A stretch of DNA of 64,000 nucleotides from Debaryomyces hansenii CBS767 (GCF_000006445.2 NC_006043.2:806001-870000); one strand, 5' to 3'. Positions 11,118 through 21,577 are shown, counted from the first letter of the stretch. The notes: a model not told the origin generated them from the sequence alone. Made by a program: numbers and translations.

Positions 11118-12012
11118 CTAAATTTCGTTTAAAATAGTCTCCCTTAGTTTCATTGATTTCAGATTTATGTATTCTTCTTCCAAAACCTTTGGCTCCAACG
11201 CTAAACCTAGCTTAAGCAGAATTTCGAACGATTTATCACTGGGTAAAACCGTAACCTTACCACCAACATAACCATCATTAATTAATTGTGATAGTGTGAT
11301 TCTTAAAATATTCTCCCAGTCTTGCAATTTGAGCATCGATTGTATATCATATTTATTATTACGAGTAAAGAAGAGACACTTAATGTCAACGTCGTCAGAA
11401 GAACAATCAAATATTGCCGGAATAATAGAAGTAGTTATTCCATTATGTTCAGTAGGTTCTATTTTCTTATTCTGGCGAAAAAGAGTATGACTTAAACTGC
11501 TAATAGCACTGTTGGACGTGAATAGTTCAGCTAGTTCAGCTTTGTCAAAATTTTCATCGTCATCCATTTCTATACGTTCATCGATCCATAGATGATATTT
11601 CATTCCTAACAGACCGAATTCCTCATTTTGATAAAACCCACCTGTTTCGGGTTTCGTCCATTGGTATGCAATTTGTTCACCGATAGATAAATTGCTGCTT
11701 TCCATAGTATTTTTCACGTATTTTTCTTTGAATCGATGTGATTCGGGAATAAAACATTCTAGTTGATTAATTCCGTCAACAGTAATACTACCATTGCTAG
11801 ATTCAAGTACAAAAGGTTCAATTATGCTCATATTTCGACCTGTATTGATAGGATAAGTTCCGTTACATTTGAATGTATGTTGAATGGATGAATGATACCT
11901 TTTATGAATTTTGGTACTTATATCATAAAAGGGTAAGTCTTTTTTTTTGTTGGTCAAATAAGTAGAATCCTATACAGAACACGATAATTATCGCTTGAAC
12001 TACTAATGTCAT
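11118..12012 (-). CDS. unknown single-pass membrane protein, apparent -1 frame change in an A9 run
   Basis: The 279-codon minus-strand frame ending at 11118 has no ATG at its beginning: it opens with a TTG just after a stop. A second frame starts with ATG at 12012 and encodes a clear signal anchor (MTLVVQAIIIVFCIGFYLF), then DQQKKK. The two frames overlap at a run of nine A on the minus strand (11940-11948). One extra A, or a -1 slip, would join them into one protein of about 307 residues. The body is soluble-looking, with GEQIAYQW, GLLGMKYHLWID and VGGKVTVLPSDKSF. I do not recognise the family. Possible explanations are a base-call error in the homopolymer, a real allele, or programmed slippage. 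Without joining, only an internal ATG (codon 43) could start the large frame. Confidence 0.6.
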
Positions 12013-12365
12013 CTGGAATGTATTTCCCCAAATACTAGCCAAGAATAATTTTTCAGAAGACCTTATTTATGTCCTAAGTTCTGTAATACAAAGTCGTGTA
12101 ACTGGAAACTTATCCAAAAGATAACCGAAATGTATAAATAAAGCTCATATCGATCCACAGAAGATAGTCTGACTTCCTCGGAAACATATGTAGAGGCCTA
12201 TTAAAACTCCAGTCTTTTTATTATCATACAATGTGATATTTAGTAAGTCGGAATGATTGTTATCGTATTGATTCTGATAGTGACACAAACCGAATAAACG
12301 GTACTTAAGGCTCATAGAATCAGGACAAAATTCCAGCACTTATTTCTACGGATAGCACAATTAGC
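12013..12365. other. divergent promoter region (353 bp)
   Basis: This lies between the ATG of the unknown membrane protein (minus) and the methyltransferase ATG (plus). It is AT-rich, and no binding site is confidently identified. Confidence 0.5.
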
Positions 12366-13319
12366 ATGACAGAAGACCAGCATAAACTTGCAATTGAAGC
12401 TAATATCAAGGTGTTTGACTCGAAGATGGCCGAGGATTACGATAAGCGTGATGCGATGCAGTTTTTGAGTATCTTCTTCGCCAAATCTTTATTGGAATTT
12501 GATGTAAGCAGTCCACGAAAGACCCCTGAAGAGTCAAATAAATTGATCGGAGATCCAGAACAGCCGTACAATGGGTTCTCGCCAGATAAGTCATTGCCAG
12601 ATCCACATACATTCGGGACGCAATTTCCCGGCAGTGTGTTCAAGCCAGGAATGAAGATGATGGATTTCGCATGTGGAACAGGTATACTTACTCAGTATTT
12701 TGCTCCGTATTTAGCTACAAATTCGGATCAGACGTCCGATATCATTGGCGTTGACATAAACTCAACCTTCTTGGCCAAGTATAACGAAAAGGCCAGCCAT
12801 GTCAATGCTACATACGATGGGGTCGCGATGACATCATACTTGTGCGATATCTTGGACCCTACGGCACAGGAAGTAGTATCTCAGTTTGAAGGTTCTATGG
12901 ATCTTATTACATGTACGCTTTCTTACCATCACATAGACAACTACGAGAAAGTGACCCAGAAGTTGTCCACGTTTCTCAGACCTGGAGGGTGGTTGTTCAT
13001 TGTCGACTTCTACAACGAGGACGTTGAGACATCTGTTTCCGCTACCAAAAGTGCATCCGAAGCTGTCAGACACATGGGTGGCTTGAAAGTCGACGCGCTC
13101 AACAAAACATTGGGTGAATATTCCAATCTCGCTAACGTTTCGAGTGCAAGAGAGGCCCGAGTGTACTTGTGGCAGGAACAGCCATTTATCGAGCACCACT
13201 TGCCCGACGAAATCAACGAAAAATTGAAAAATAACCAGCTCAGATCCAAAATATCCAATGGAACAACCGTATACTTGGTCGAGACCAGTTTGATCTTGGC
13301 TATTGGCCAGAAAAAGTAG
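12366..13319 (+). CDS. class I SAM-dependent methyltransferase, substrate unknown
   Basis: The 317-residue protein has a class I methyltransferase core. Motif I is MMDFACGTGILT (98-109), an acidic ribose-binding GVDINSTFL follows, then SMDLITCTLSYHHIDN, and a post-motif LSTFLRPGGWLFIVDFYNED typical of ubiE/Crg1-like small-molecule methyltransferases. An N-terminal helical cap (1-75) precedes the Rossmann domain. There is no targeting signal or membrane segment. The sequence does not reveal the substrate. The gene stands alone between a membrane protein and UBC6, so context gives no clue. Confidence 0.8.
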   Translation: MTEDQHKLAIEANIKVFDSKMAEDYDKRDAMQFLSIFFAKSLLEFDVSSPRKTPEESNKLIGDPEQPYNGFSPDKSLPDPHTFGTQFPGSVFKPGMKMMDFACGTGILTQYFAPYLATNSDQTSDIIGVDINSTFLAKYNEKASHVNATYDGVAMTSYLCDILDPTAQEVVSQFEGSMDLITCTLSYHHIDNYEKVTQKLSTFLRPGGWLFIVDFYNEDVETSVSATKSASEAVRHMGGLKVDALNKTLGEYSNLANVSSAREARVYLWQEQPFIEHHLPDEINEKLKNNQLRSKISNGTTVYLVETSLILAIGQKK

Positions 13320-13765
13320 ATCAACCATAATTATTCATCTCTTCGGATAATGATTGCAAAAGGTGATTTCAACTACGAAGCACATTTTTCCACCTCTTCG
13401 TCAGTACAAAAGGATGTTCTGTAATAAAAACAGCACATTCTAAGATGCTATACCCGCACTACTACCTTAGACGAAGTCTAGGGATCGATTACTTACCTTT
13501 TATAGTAGTAATACCATAGCTCGTGTGCGCCTCAACTTTGTAGTATCGATACGCATCGATGTGTAATTGTTGGATTTTATCTATTCTTTATGGTCTTTTT
13601 CCGATAGAATACGCTTATCTTTTGTATTTATAGGTCATATCCTGCTAAAAACAGTTAGGATCAAATTAGTTTTATCGAAGAAATCGGATATTTATAAATT
13701 TATTGCACATTTTTTCATTTCTACTATCCAAAAAGACATAAAGGTTATATCACATCAAAAGAACG
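13320..13765. other. 446-bp spacer, terminator of the methyltransferase gene and UBC6 promoter
   Basis: No coding frame with an ATG start is convincing. The last 150 bp before UBC6 are AT-rich. Confidence 0.5.
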
Positions 13766-14494
13766 ATGGCATCTAGACAATCCCAGAAGAGACTAACAAA
13801 GGAATATAAGGCTATTACGCTTAATCCGCCCCCATATGTCAGCGCCAAGCCGAACGATGAAAATATATTGGAGTGGCACTATGTGATAACAGGACCACCC
13901 CACACGCCATTCGAAGAGGGCCAGTACCATGGGATCTTGCGGTTCCCATCAGAATACCCGTTCAAGCCACCATCGATCTCGATGATCACTCCTAACGGGA
14001 GATTTGCATGCAACACAAGATTATGTCTCTCGATGAGTGATTACCATCCCGACACCTGGAATCCGGCGTGGAGTGTAGCCACGATTTTGACGGGGCTTCT
14101 CAGCTTCATGACGGGCGACGAGTCCACCACCGGGTCGATCACTACCAGCGACAACGTCAAGAAGAGACTCGCACGCTCGAGTAAAGAGTGGAACAACGCC
14201 GAGAACCAGCGGTTTACAAAGCAGTTTCCTGACTTGGTGGCCCAGAATAAGGTCGATGTCGCGGCCAGAAACGCTCGTGAGCAGGCCGCAGCCACCACCG
14301 ACTCCACAGACCCAGAAAAGCCCTTCGATGTCCGGGAAAACATCGATCTGTTGGACCCCGAGGACAGAGCCAGGCTTCTTGTCGAACAGGACGACCATCT
14401 GACCCCCTCGTTTGGCGTGCAGCGATTCACCCTTGTTGGTGTGGTGGTCGCAGCCTTCATTGCAGCCTATTTCAACTTTTTCAGTCGGACCTAA
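13766..14494 (+). CDS. UBC6: tail-anchored ER ubiquitin-conjugating enzyme Ubc6
   Basis: A UBC fold covers residues about 5-160, with HPN-equivalent TPNGRF and the catalytic cysteine at residue 87 in NTRLCLSMSDYHP, the same number as in S. cerevisiae Ubc6. The E2 core is followed by a polar linker and a C-terminal hydrophobic tail anchor (about 222-240, LVGVVVAAFIAAYF). Ubc6 works with the Doa10 ligase in ER-associated degradation and adds ubiquitin also to Ser/Thr. The length of 242 residues is close to the family norm of 250. The coding sequence is richer in C and G than its neighbours, which may mean strong expression. Confidence 0.95.
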   Translation: MASRQSQKRLTKEYKAITLNPPPYVSAKPNDENILEWHYVITGPPHTPFEEGQYHGILRFPSEYPFKPPSISMITPNGRFACNTRLCLSMSDYHPDTWNPAWSVATILTGLLSFMTGDESTTGSITTSDNVKKRLARSSKEWNNAENQRFTKQFPDLVAQNKVDVAARNAREQAAATTDSTDPEKPFDVRENIDLLDPEDRARLLVEQDDHLTPSFGVQRFTLVGVVVAAFIAAYFNFFSRT

Positions 14495-15124
14495 GCATGC
14501 ACGACGCTTCACCCACAACGTTTCTGCTAATACACCCGGCACGACGGGGATTCGATGCCCTCTACGCGTATATAACATATATATTTAATAGACTTTGTTA
14601 ACGGTTCCTGCGATCTGCATTTTCTCGGCATTCTATGTTAAGCCCGTTCCCAAAACACGCTGCACCTACATTCTTGAACAACAGTTCTATTTTAGCCCAC
14701 ATAAAGCAAGTACATTCCACACATCCTGTGACGTGATCATGCTTACGAGAGGCTCCACATACCGAACTATACCCGTTTGTTTAAAACAAAACCTTCGATA
14801 TACCAGATGAAATAAAAATACATTTTGGATCGGACCACGCCCTCTCAAATGTTAGTGTAAGAAAAAGATTTGGAAAAATTCTAGAAGAAACAGTTTATTA
14901 TAGCTAATCATATACGTATTTAAAGCCATATATAGTGGTAGTGACGTACTAAAAGGGATAGTCCGGGAAACGATAGATCGTTATAGATTTAAATTGTTAG
15001 TAATATAGAATTTAAGAGCTATTTTTTACGACAGTTGCTACGGAAGGATTGAGTCGGCGGGATTAGATTTCGGCACCAGAAAAGACAATTTTAGCACAGA
15101 AGACTAAAGTACAGGCAAATTGAG
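14495..15124. other. 630-bp spacer: UBC6 3' end and CHS4 promoter/leader
   Basis: I see no gene. A TATATAA-like stretch (14568-14590) and purine-rich tracts near 14860-15060 may belong to the CHS4 leader. Confidence 0.5.
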
Positions 15125-17002
15125 ATGAGTAGTCACCCATATCGCCAAAAGGCAGCAAGTACAAATGCTCCATATCCAGTTGAGGACTACGGAGAGCCAT
15201 CACCACCTCGTGAAGTCGGGAACAACCACAGTGGACACGAGTCGAGCGGATCTCTAGGACAGGCCCCAGGATCGGGATACCAGACTCCAGTTCAAGAAAT
15301 GGACATTCCAGCACCTTTGGGGGTGCTAGGTGGTGCAAGCAATGAGGCGGACGGAGCAGCGGGCACCAAGGCCCCATACCCGGTGTATGAGTCGCTGACG
15401 CCACCACCGGTGTTTACACAGAAGGAACCACCGCTTATGTCTCCTAACTCGAATCCATTGTCCACCACTTCGTCTGTGACGAACCTCAATCTCAACCAAA
15501 ATGCATTGGATAGCCAGATATTCTCGAAATCGGAGAACAATTTGGTGGCATCGGCGCCTGATTTCGCCAAGTTTGGCCACAACAGGTCAGTGTCGTCGAC
15601 GTCATCGTTCTTCCACGACCGTTCTGACAATGCCAGTATGGTTGACTTCAGTCAAAACATTATACAGCAATATCTCGGTGATAATTCTAGCCAGTTATTG
15701 CCACGAATCAAGACCATCGAATTGTATAGGAAAAACGCAAAACGGTCGAATGACCCGAGCGTATTGTTCCAGTATGCACAGTATATGTTGCAAACAGCCC
15801 TTATGTTAGATTCGACTGATGCAGGTTTAAGTTCCACTAATACTCCCCAGGGACAATCTATTGAAAATTCACCTAAAAAGGGTCCATTGGAAAAGGAAAA
15901 CAATGGGTCGTCGTTGACATTAGGTAGTGATATATTCAAAAAATCGCATAACAAGTCAAGGTCGGCTGCATCGCTCGATTTCAGCGGTTCCGACATCAAT
16001 TTGGACGATAAGAAGTTGAAAAGAGCATTGTTAAAAGAAGCACTTTTCTATTTGAAGAAATTGGCCGACAAAGGGTATGTTGATTCACAGTATTTGTTGG
16101 CCGATGCGTACAGTTCGGGAGCATTAGGTAAGATTGAAAACAGAGAAGCATTTGTGTTGTTTCAATCCGCGGCCAAGCACGGTCACGTAGAATCTGCTTA
16201 TAGAACATCATACTGTTACGAAGAAGGATTGGGAACTGGTCGTGATGCGAGAAAGGCCGTTGATTATTTGAAGATGGCGGCATCTAAAAACCACCCGGCT
16301 GCTATGTACAAATTAGGGGTGTACTCGTTCTACGGAAGAATGGGATTATCCTCGCAGGTGAATACCAAGAAGATTGGGATCAAATGGCTAACCAGAGCCT
16401 CTAACGTAGCCAACGAGCTTATTGCAGCTGCACCTTATGAGTTGGGAAAAATTTATTTCAACGGGTTCCAAGATATTGTCATTGCTGATAAAAAATATGC
16501 ATTAGAATTATACGCCCAGGCTGCAGCGCTTGGTCATGTCCAATCGGCCGCTATTCTAGGTCAATGCTACGAGTTTGGAGACATTCTTCCTCAGGACTCC
16601 AACCTCTCGATCCACTACTATACCACAGCTGCGTTAGGCGGAGACCCCGAGTCGATGTTGGCGATGTGTGCGTGGTATCTTGTTGGATCAGATCCATACT
16701 TACCCAAAGATGACACTGAGGCATTCGAGTGGGCAAAAAGGGCTGCCATGTGTGAATTGCCTAAGGCCCAGTTTGCGTTGGCTAACTTTTATGAAAAGGG
16801 AATCGGGTGTATCAAGAATGTCCACGAATCGCAGCACTGGTACCAAAAAGCAGCCGAGAACGGAGATGAGAAGTCGTTGTCGAGGATCACAAATAAAGAA
16901 TTGGCGTCTTCTATCGAGAAGAAGGCCAAGAAGAGATTTCCCTCTTCAAGAGCCCCTGCGTCTGCCAATGGGGCCCAGGAAAAAGATTGTGTAATCATGT
17001 AG
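15125..17002 (+). CDS. CHS4: chitin synthase III activator Chs4/Skt5, prenylated Sel1-repeat protein
   Basis: The protein has 625 residues. The first 280 are Ser/Pro/Asn-rich and disordered. From about 285 to 600 there are tandem Sel1-like repeats (for example YVDSQYLLADAYSSGALG, HVESAYRTSYCYEEGLGTG, HPAAMYKLGVYSFYG). It ends in a CaaX box, CVIM (622-625), the farnesylation signal of Chs4/Skt5. The family activates Chs3 and is brought to the bud neck by Bni4, whose gene tail is at the left edge of this window. The shorter paralogue Shc1 is sporulation-specific; the CaaX box and long N terminus fit Chs4 better. Confidence 0.9.
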   Translation: MSSHPYRQKAASTNAPYPVEDYGEPSPPREVGNNHSGHESSGSLGQAPGSGYQTPVQEMDIPAPLGVLGGASNEADGAAGTKAPYPVYESLTPPPVFTQKEPPLMSPNSNPLSTTSSVTNLNLNQNALDSQIFSKSENNLVASAPDFAKFGHNRSVSSTSSFFHDRSDNASMVDFSQNIIQQYLGDNSSQLLPRIKTIELYRKNAKRSNDPSVLFQYAQYMLQTALMLDSTDAGLSSTNTPQGQSIENSPKKGPLEKENNGSSLTLGSDIFKKSHNKSRSAASLDFSGSDINLDDKKLKRALLKEALFYLKKLADKGYVDSQYLLADAYSSGALGKIENREAFVLFQSAAKHGHVESAYRTSYCYEEGLGTGRDARKAVDYLKMAASKNHPAAMYKLGVYSFYGRMGLSSQVNTKKIGIKWLTRASNVANELIAAAPYELGKIYFNGFQDIVIADKKYALELYAQAAALGHVQSAAILGQCYEFGDILPQDSNLSIHYYTTAALGGDPESMLAMCAWYLVGSDPYLPKDDTEAFEWAKRAAMCELPKAQFALANFYEKGIGCIKNVHESQHWYQKAAENGDEKSLSRITNKELASSIEKKAKKRFPSSRAPASANGAQEKDCVIM

Positions 17003-17902
17003 GTTTGTTTAACCCACGCATTAGGTCTACATATGTTAATATCTAATTGAAAGCCATTATGATAATGAAGTGTAGATAGTTGAATAATGATTCACTAACT
17101 GTTTGGAGTGTTAACTGCCAGAAACCAACTTGTTGAAGTGTTCAGAATGATGCTTATTCGTTTACATCCAACAGAAGAATATCACTACATGTCTCACAAA
17201 TTGATGATCGAATATTGCATGTACTGTCTGCTGGCCCATGGCTCCTTCCATCGGCAGTGTCAAACTCTGAGAAAGATATTTATCTCCGAGAATTCGGAGA
17301 TACATAATCGCAGCATCATGCAATGACATGTTCCTACAACAACCCCCGGCCACAACTTTCATCTCTCAGAGCTGTTCTTCACATATTTAGTACAAGCCAC
17401 CTGTAATACTAGATCATTACCAAAACATCTACATACCACTTTTCATAGAATTCTCTAACTAAAACTTCACTATTGTACACAACTAAATTTCACCATCAAC
17501 CATAATACAATAGAATAATTGCACTTACATCACTATACACACCCCTATGCAAAACCTCTTCACTACAAGACATATCTAACCCGCGTCTTTCTATTTTTGG
17601 CCGTTCTACCGCATCGTCCTACATGGCTATTCCGAACACGTATGCCTATGGCATTTGTCTGTATGAGCCCCTTGCTTCGGTGATTTGTGACCAATGTGGC
17701 TGAATATTCGGTGACTGAAATTAATTGAGTTACGTAATGATGCATTCTTCACAAGTAAAAGAACAATCGTATAAAACACAAGGGGGAGACTATAAAACGA
17801 GAACTGATCGCTGTGGATTGATTGATTTGAATAATTTGCTCTTTCTAATAAGATTTTATTTATTCAATTGATTTAAATAAATTCCATTAAATAAATATAA
17901 TT
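17003..17902. promoter_or_regulatory. 900-bp upstream region with three STRE-type sites and TATA before the Gly-rich gene
   Basis: CCCCT occurs at 17542-17546 and 17668-17672, and AGGGG at 17781-17785, all matching the five-base stress response core bound by Msn2/4 in S. cerevisiae. A TATA box TATAAAAC follows at 17791-17798, about 105 bp before the ATG. A frame at 17108-17326 begins with GTG and is not called. Such short motifs can occur by chance, but three sites upstream of a TATA box fit a stress-inducible gene. Confidence 0.4.
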
Positions 17903-18640
17903 ATGTCCGCAAACGATTTTTATTCATCCGGTGATCAAGGATCCTACGAACCAAGACGTGATCAACAACAAGGTCAACAAGGTCAACAAGGTCAACAAGG
18001 TCAACAAGGCCAACAAGGAGAAGATGGCGACAGAGGACTCATCTCTACACTTGCAGGTGGTTCTATTGGAGCATTTGGTGGATCCAAATTAGGAGGAAAC
18101 CACTCCACGTTGGGTGGTATTGGTGGAGCTATTGCCGGTGCAATAGGAGCAAACAAGGTCGAAGATAGATTTGAAAACCACGGATCTTCTAACAACAACC
18201 ATGGCCACAGTCAACAAGGAGGTGGATTGATGAGTGGATTGAGCAGCTTTTTAGGTGGAGACAAACACGAAGGTAGAAACGACGGCTACGGTGGTAGTCA
18301 AGGTGGATACGGTGGAAACCAAGGTGGATATGGTGGTAGTCACAGCGGTAGACATGACGGTGGCAGACATGAAGGTGGCAGACACGAAGGTGGATACGGC
18401 GGTGGCCAAGGTGGATTTGGCAGTGGAAACAATGGTGGAAACCAAGGAGGTTACGGTGGTGGTCAAGGAGGCTACAGTGGTGGTCAAGGAGGTTACGGCG
18501 GTGGCCAAGGAGGCTACGGTGGTGGTCAAGGAGGCTACGGTGGTGGTCAAGGAGGTTACGGCGGTGGCCAAGGAGGTTACGGCGGTGGCCAAGGAGGCTA
18601 CGGTGGTGGTCAAGGTGGAAACCAAGGTGGTAGATGGTAA
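17903..18640 (+). CDS. glycine-rich repeat protein with glycine-zipper segment, function unknown
   Basis: The 245-residue protein has three zones. Residues about 22-39 are six QQG units. Residues about 45-95 form a glycine-zipper-like hydrophobic stretch (LISTLAGGSIGAFGGSKLGG and GGIGGAIAGAIGANK), followed by the polar VEDRFENH. From about 125 to the end it is Gly/Tyr/Gln/His-rich, finishing in nearly perfect eight-residue GYGGGQGG units. The zipper resembles segments that insert in or pack on membranes. The tail is a low-complexity, phase-separation-prone type. Similar small proteins in CTG-clade yeasts have no assigned role that I can name. The promoter has stress-type motifs. Confidence 0.8.
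   Translation: MSANDFYSSGDQGSYEPRRDQQQGQQGQQGQQGQQGQQGEDGDRGLISTLAGGSIGAFGGSKLGGNHSTLGGIGGAIAGAIGANKVEDRFENHGSSNNNHGHSQQGGGLMSGLSSFLGGDKHEGRNDGYGGSQGGYGGNQGGYGGSHSGRHDGGRHEGGRHEGGYGGGQGGFGSGNNGGNQGGYGGGQGGYSGGQGGYGGGQGGYGGGQGGYGGGQGGYGGGQGGYGGGQGGYGGGQGGNQGGRW
17966..18019 (+). repeat. 9-bp tandem repeat (CAACAAGGT-type) encoding QQG units
   Basis: Six consecutive nine-base units encode Gln-Gln-Gly. All but the last are identical or nearly so, which suggests recent slippage. Confidence 0.85.
18445..18615 (+). repeat. 24-bp tandem repeat encoding GYGGGQGG units
   Basis: About seven 24-base units alternate between two close variants (TACGGTGGTGGTCAAGGAGG and TACGGCGGTGGCCAAGGAGG). The alternation indicates duplication of pairs of units. 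Confidence 0.85.
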
Positions 18641-18796
18641 TTTATTTAATGCTTTTATGAATCCTACTGCTCTCTGAGTTTAGTTATACTAAAATCAATA
18701 AATAATGTTTCCTTTTGTTTAATTCGTGTTTACCGTATATCATAACTCATTATACATTTAATTCTATTTCAATTGCACGCGTAGAATACAGGAAGC

Positions 18797-21577
18797 CTAC
18801 TCGACTTTCTCTGATCCATTGCTCTCTATATCCCTAGAATCCTCGTCGTCTTCCACATAGGTGTTATATCTATTGATAACTCTAGATGGGGCCCCCAACG
18901 TGTTCATTTTAAACTTAGTGTTCGTTTGAGTCCCAGGGAGATAGTTTGGGCTCGATTCGGGCACCTCATTTGGCGTGGTCGGTTGCATTGAGTTGGTTAT
19001 CTTGGTGCTCGCCTGTTTATTTAATAGTGGAAGCTTGGTTAACGGTTCGCTATTTTCATTCGTGGATAACTTACGATTGGTTAGCGGCTGGAATTTGCGA
19101 TGCTTGTTCCTACCCTTGCTCAAATCTGCCATTAGACTTCGATTCATGCTATCTTTGAGTAGTTGGGCCAATGGGGGTGAGTCAAGCGTTGGATCAAATT
19201 TTAGATCCAAGTCATCTATCATATTTGTCTTATCAATGATATTGTTTCCTATAGGCGAGTCATCTTCATAATCACTTTTGAGGATGGTATTTTGCTCGTC
19301 TATGCTTACATCACTCTCAGCCAACGTTGAGTCTTGATTAGGAACATCCCAACGAACTTTCTTACCTTGCTTTTGTAGCATGGCTGGTGAAATACTCGAT
19401 CCATTCTTCTTGGTTATAGATTTCTTGAAATCTCTCGGAGGAGAAGACTTTAAGGGTGAATTGGAACCTCGTTTGCAATCCCTAGGTTTTGGTATGACTA
19501 TAGAAGGATCAATAGAATGATTATTAACTTTATTTGCTTGCATTTCTTGTTCTTTTAATTTTCTTTGCATAAATGACGAAGTAACATTTTCAATCGCAGT
19601 ATCATACTCACCATCAAGAATTTCCTCTAAAGTTTTAGTAAGTCCATTTATTGCATTTGACAAGCTGGCCGTAGTATACTCGTGCATGTTTTCCTTTTCG
19701 GAGTGGGAATACGTAGCCAACATGTCTATGAAACTTTTGGGGAAGAAATCAAAACCTCGTATTTCGTGGACAAGATGATCGAACAAAATAGATGAATTGA
19801 ATAGTATTTCTCTTTCTAAGGAATCTCTTAGGCATGCAACTAACGAATCAAATACTACCGTATTATGATCCGACCATCCCTCTTGCTCTTTTAGCTTCTT
19901 CAACATTTGTAGCGTGGATTCATTAAAAATATAGTCAATTTCATTGGGTCGGGAATATTGGGACTCTAGGTCAGAAATGCCAGTGGTTATTTTGGAAATC
20001 AACTGTTCTGACAAATTGACAATGTTTTGAAAGCCATTGATGTTTCCACTCTTGCTCAATTTGTGGAGGTATTTTACCAAGGATTCCATTTCGAGTTTTT
20101 GAAGTAATAATAATTTCCTCTTAGCCAAGAAGAAATACTTCTTCCATTTCTCTTGATGTTGCTTTGATAAAGATGCTTTCAAGTTACTTATATTATCCAT
20201 GGTAACATTAAGACATTTCTGGCTCAATGTGTTTTGCTTTGCAATAGTCAGCTCAACCACTTTTTGCTCCCTGGCTCTTAAATCTTCGATTTCTTGTTTT
20301 TGTTGAGTAATCATTTTCAAATAAGAGCCAACATGTCTATCAAGGTTGTGCTGATTTCTTATAAGTTTTGTTTTGATTTCCTTCGCTCGATCTGCGTATT
20401 TCAAAGTATTAAGTGTTTCATCATAATGCTGAGACAGAGGAGACACACAAACAATCATCACCGTTTTGCAGTTTCCACCCAATGAAAATTTTAGTAATCT
20501 AGTAAGTTTGGAGTCCCTATAAGGAACATGGTTCCTTCTTCTGGGATCACATAATGCATTTATACAGTTGCCCAATGCTAACAAAGATTTATTGATATTT
20601 GCACCTTCATTCAATCTCGCTCCTCGATTCTTAGTGGCAGCCGCTCTTTCACTCCCAGCTAAGTCAATGATTGATAAAGTAGCATAAGTATGCTCTTCAC
20701 TTATATCCGCAGTTCTATTCCTTTGAACTACATTGATTTGAAGCACGGCATGAGATCTTGACGACGTAGCATTTGCTTCTGTAGGTGAACTTGTTCTATT
20801 TTGGTTACCAACAAGTATCAAATCCATAACCTCTTGAACAGATTTTGGTTTATGCGACAGTAAATTGGAAACTGATATTTTTTTATTTGCATCCTCTCGT
20901 AAAACGAGTCGCTTGAAGTTTGTTTCTGGATTGAGCAAATCTCGTATCGTCTCATTATAAATCTCTAAGAAGGACATGCTAACATCAAAAAGTTTAGTAT
21001 CAGCTAGGCCCTCGATTTTCTCGTACAATTCCTTCATTGTCAAGAAGATTACCCCCGGATCAAGAGGTGTGCCCAGAATTGTATGTGTCTTACCACACCC
21101 AGTTGCTCCGTACGCAAATACGGTTGCATTGAAGCCATCCAAAACACTATCTAATAAAGGTCTAGTAGTGTTGTTATACACGTCTTCTTGCGTTGCTTGT
21201 ATATCAAATAACTTGTCAAACACAAACCGATGTTCTCGTATCCTAGAGGTGGCTTTGGTATTAGGGAACGCATTTCTCTGCATCTGTATTAGTGGGTTGG
21301 TCTCCGGTGGATCAAATATCAACATTCTATCATCCACAACATTTATGATTTTTCGTATACCTCTGGGCATCAAATTAGACTTCTTTGATGGTGTATCAGT
21401 AGCAGCGTTATTAGTACTCAATGATCCATCTCCAAGAAAAAATTCTTCATTATTTAACTTTATAAGATTGTTTTCTTCTCCAGGAGTAAATGGCCTAACC
21501 CTAACAGCCACTGTAATCGACGATTCTCTTGAACTGTTCAATCCAGACGACGAAGCCACAGTACCAGTTGCATTCAT
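18797..21577 (-). CDS. KIP3: kinesin-8 motor Kip3
   Basis: The N-terminal motor domain (about 20-430) shows VAVRVRPF, the P-loop GATGCGKT (157-164), switch I NATSSRSHAVLQI, switch II SIIDLAGSERA and the neck-proximal DSKLTRLLKFSLGGNCKTVMI. An HVGSYLKMI segment and a coiled-coil neck follow. The tail (about 620-926) is Ser/Lys/Pro-rich. Kip3 walks to microtubule plus ends and destabilises them, setting spindle length and position. A length of 926 is normal (S. cerevisiae 805). An RKIINVVDDRMLIFDP block between the first strand and the P-loop is typical of kinesin-8. It is divergent from the AVT-type transporter. Confidence 0.93.
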   Translation of the reverse strand: MNATGTVASSSGLNSSRESSITVAVRVRPFTPGEENNLIKLNNEEFFLGDGSLSTNNAATDTPSKKSNLMPRGIRKIINVVDDRMLIFDPPETNPLIQMQRNAFPNTKATSRIREHRFVFDKLFDIQATQEDVYNNTTRPLLDSVLDGFNATVFAYGATGCGKTHTILGTPLDPGVIFLTMKELYEKIEGLADTKLFDVSMSFLEIYNETIRDLLNPETNFKRLVLREDANKKISVSNLLSHKPKSVQEVMDLILVGNQNRTSSPTEANATSSRSHAVLQINVVQRNRTADISEEHTYATLSIIDLAGSERAAATKNRGARLNEGANINKSLLALGNCINALCDPRRRNHVPYRDSKLTRLLKFSLGGNCKTVMIVCVSPLSQHYDETLNTLKYADRAKEIKTKLIRNQHNLDRHVGSYLKMITQQKQEIEDLRAREQKVVELTIAKQNTLSQKCLNVTMDNISNLKASLSKQHQEKWKKYFFLAKRKLLLLQKLEMESLVKYLHKLSKSGNINGFQNIVNLSEQLISKITTGISDLESQYSRPNEIDYIFNESTLQMLKKLKEQEGWSDHNTVVFDSLVACLRDSLEREILFNSSILFDHLVHEIRGFDFFPKSFIDMLATYSHSEKENMHEYTTASLSNAINGLTKTLEEILDGEYDTAIENVTSSFMQRKLKEQEMQANKVNNHSIDPSIVIPKPRDCKRGSNSPLKSSPPRDFKKSITKKNGSSISPAMLQKQGKKVRWDVPNQDSTLAESDVSIDEQNTILKSDYEDDSPIGNNIIDKTNMIDDLDLKFDPTLDSPPLAQLLKDSMNRSLMADLSKGRNKHRKFQPLTNRKLSTNENSEPLTKLPLLNKQASTKITNSMQPTTPNEVPESSPNYLPGTQTNTKFKMNTLGAPSRVINRYNTYVEDDEDSRDIESNGSEKVE

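Noticed and set aside
17108..17326. 72-codon frame in the Gly-rich gene's upstream region
   Set aside because: It starts with GTG and no homology is recognisable.
18251..18677. Repetitive frames on both strands over the Gly-rich gene
   Set aside because: They are shadows of the 24-bp repeat; the plus frame starting at 17903 has the proper ATG and covers the whole repeat.
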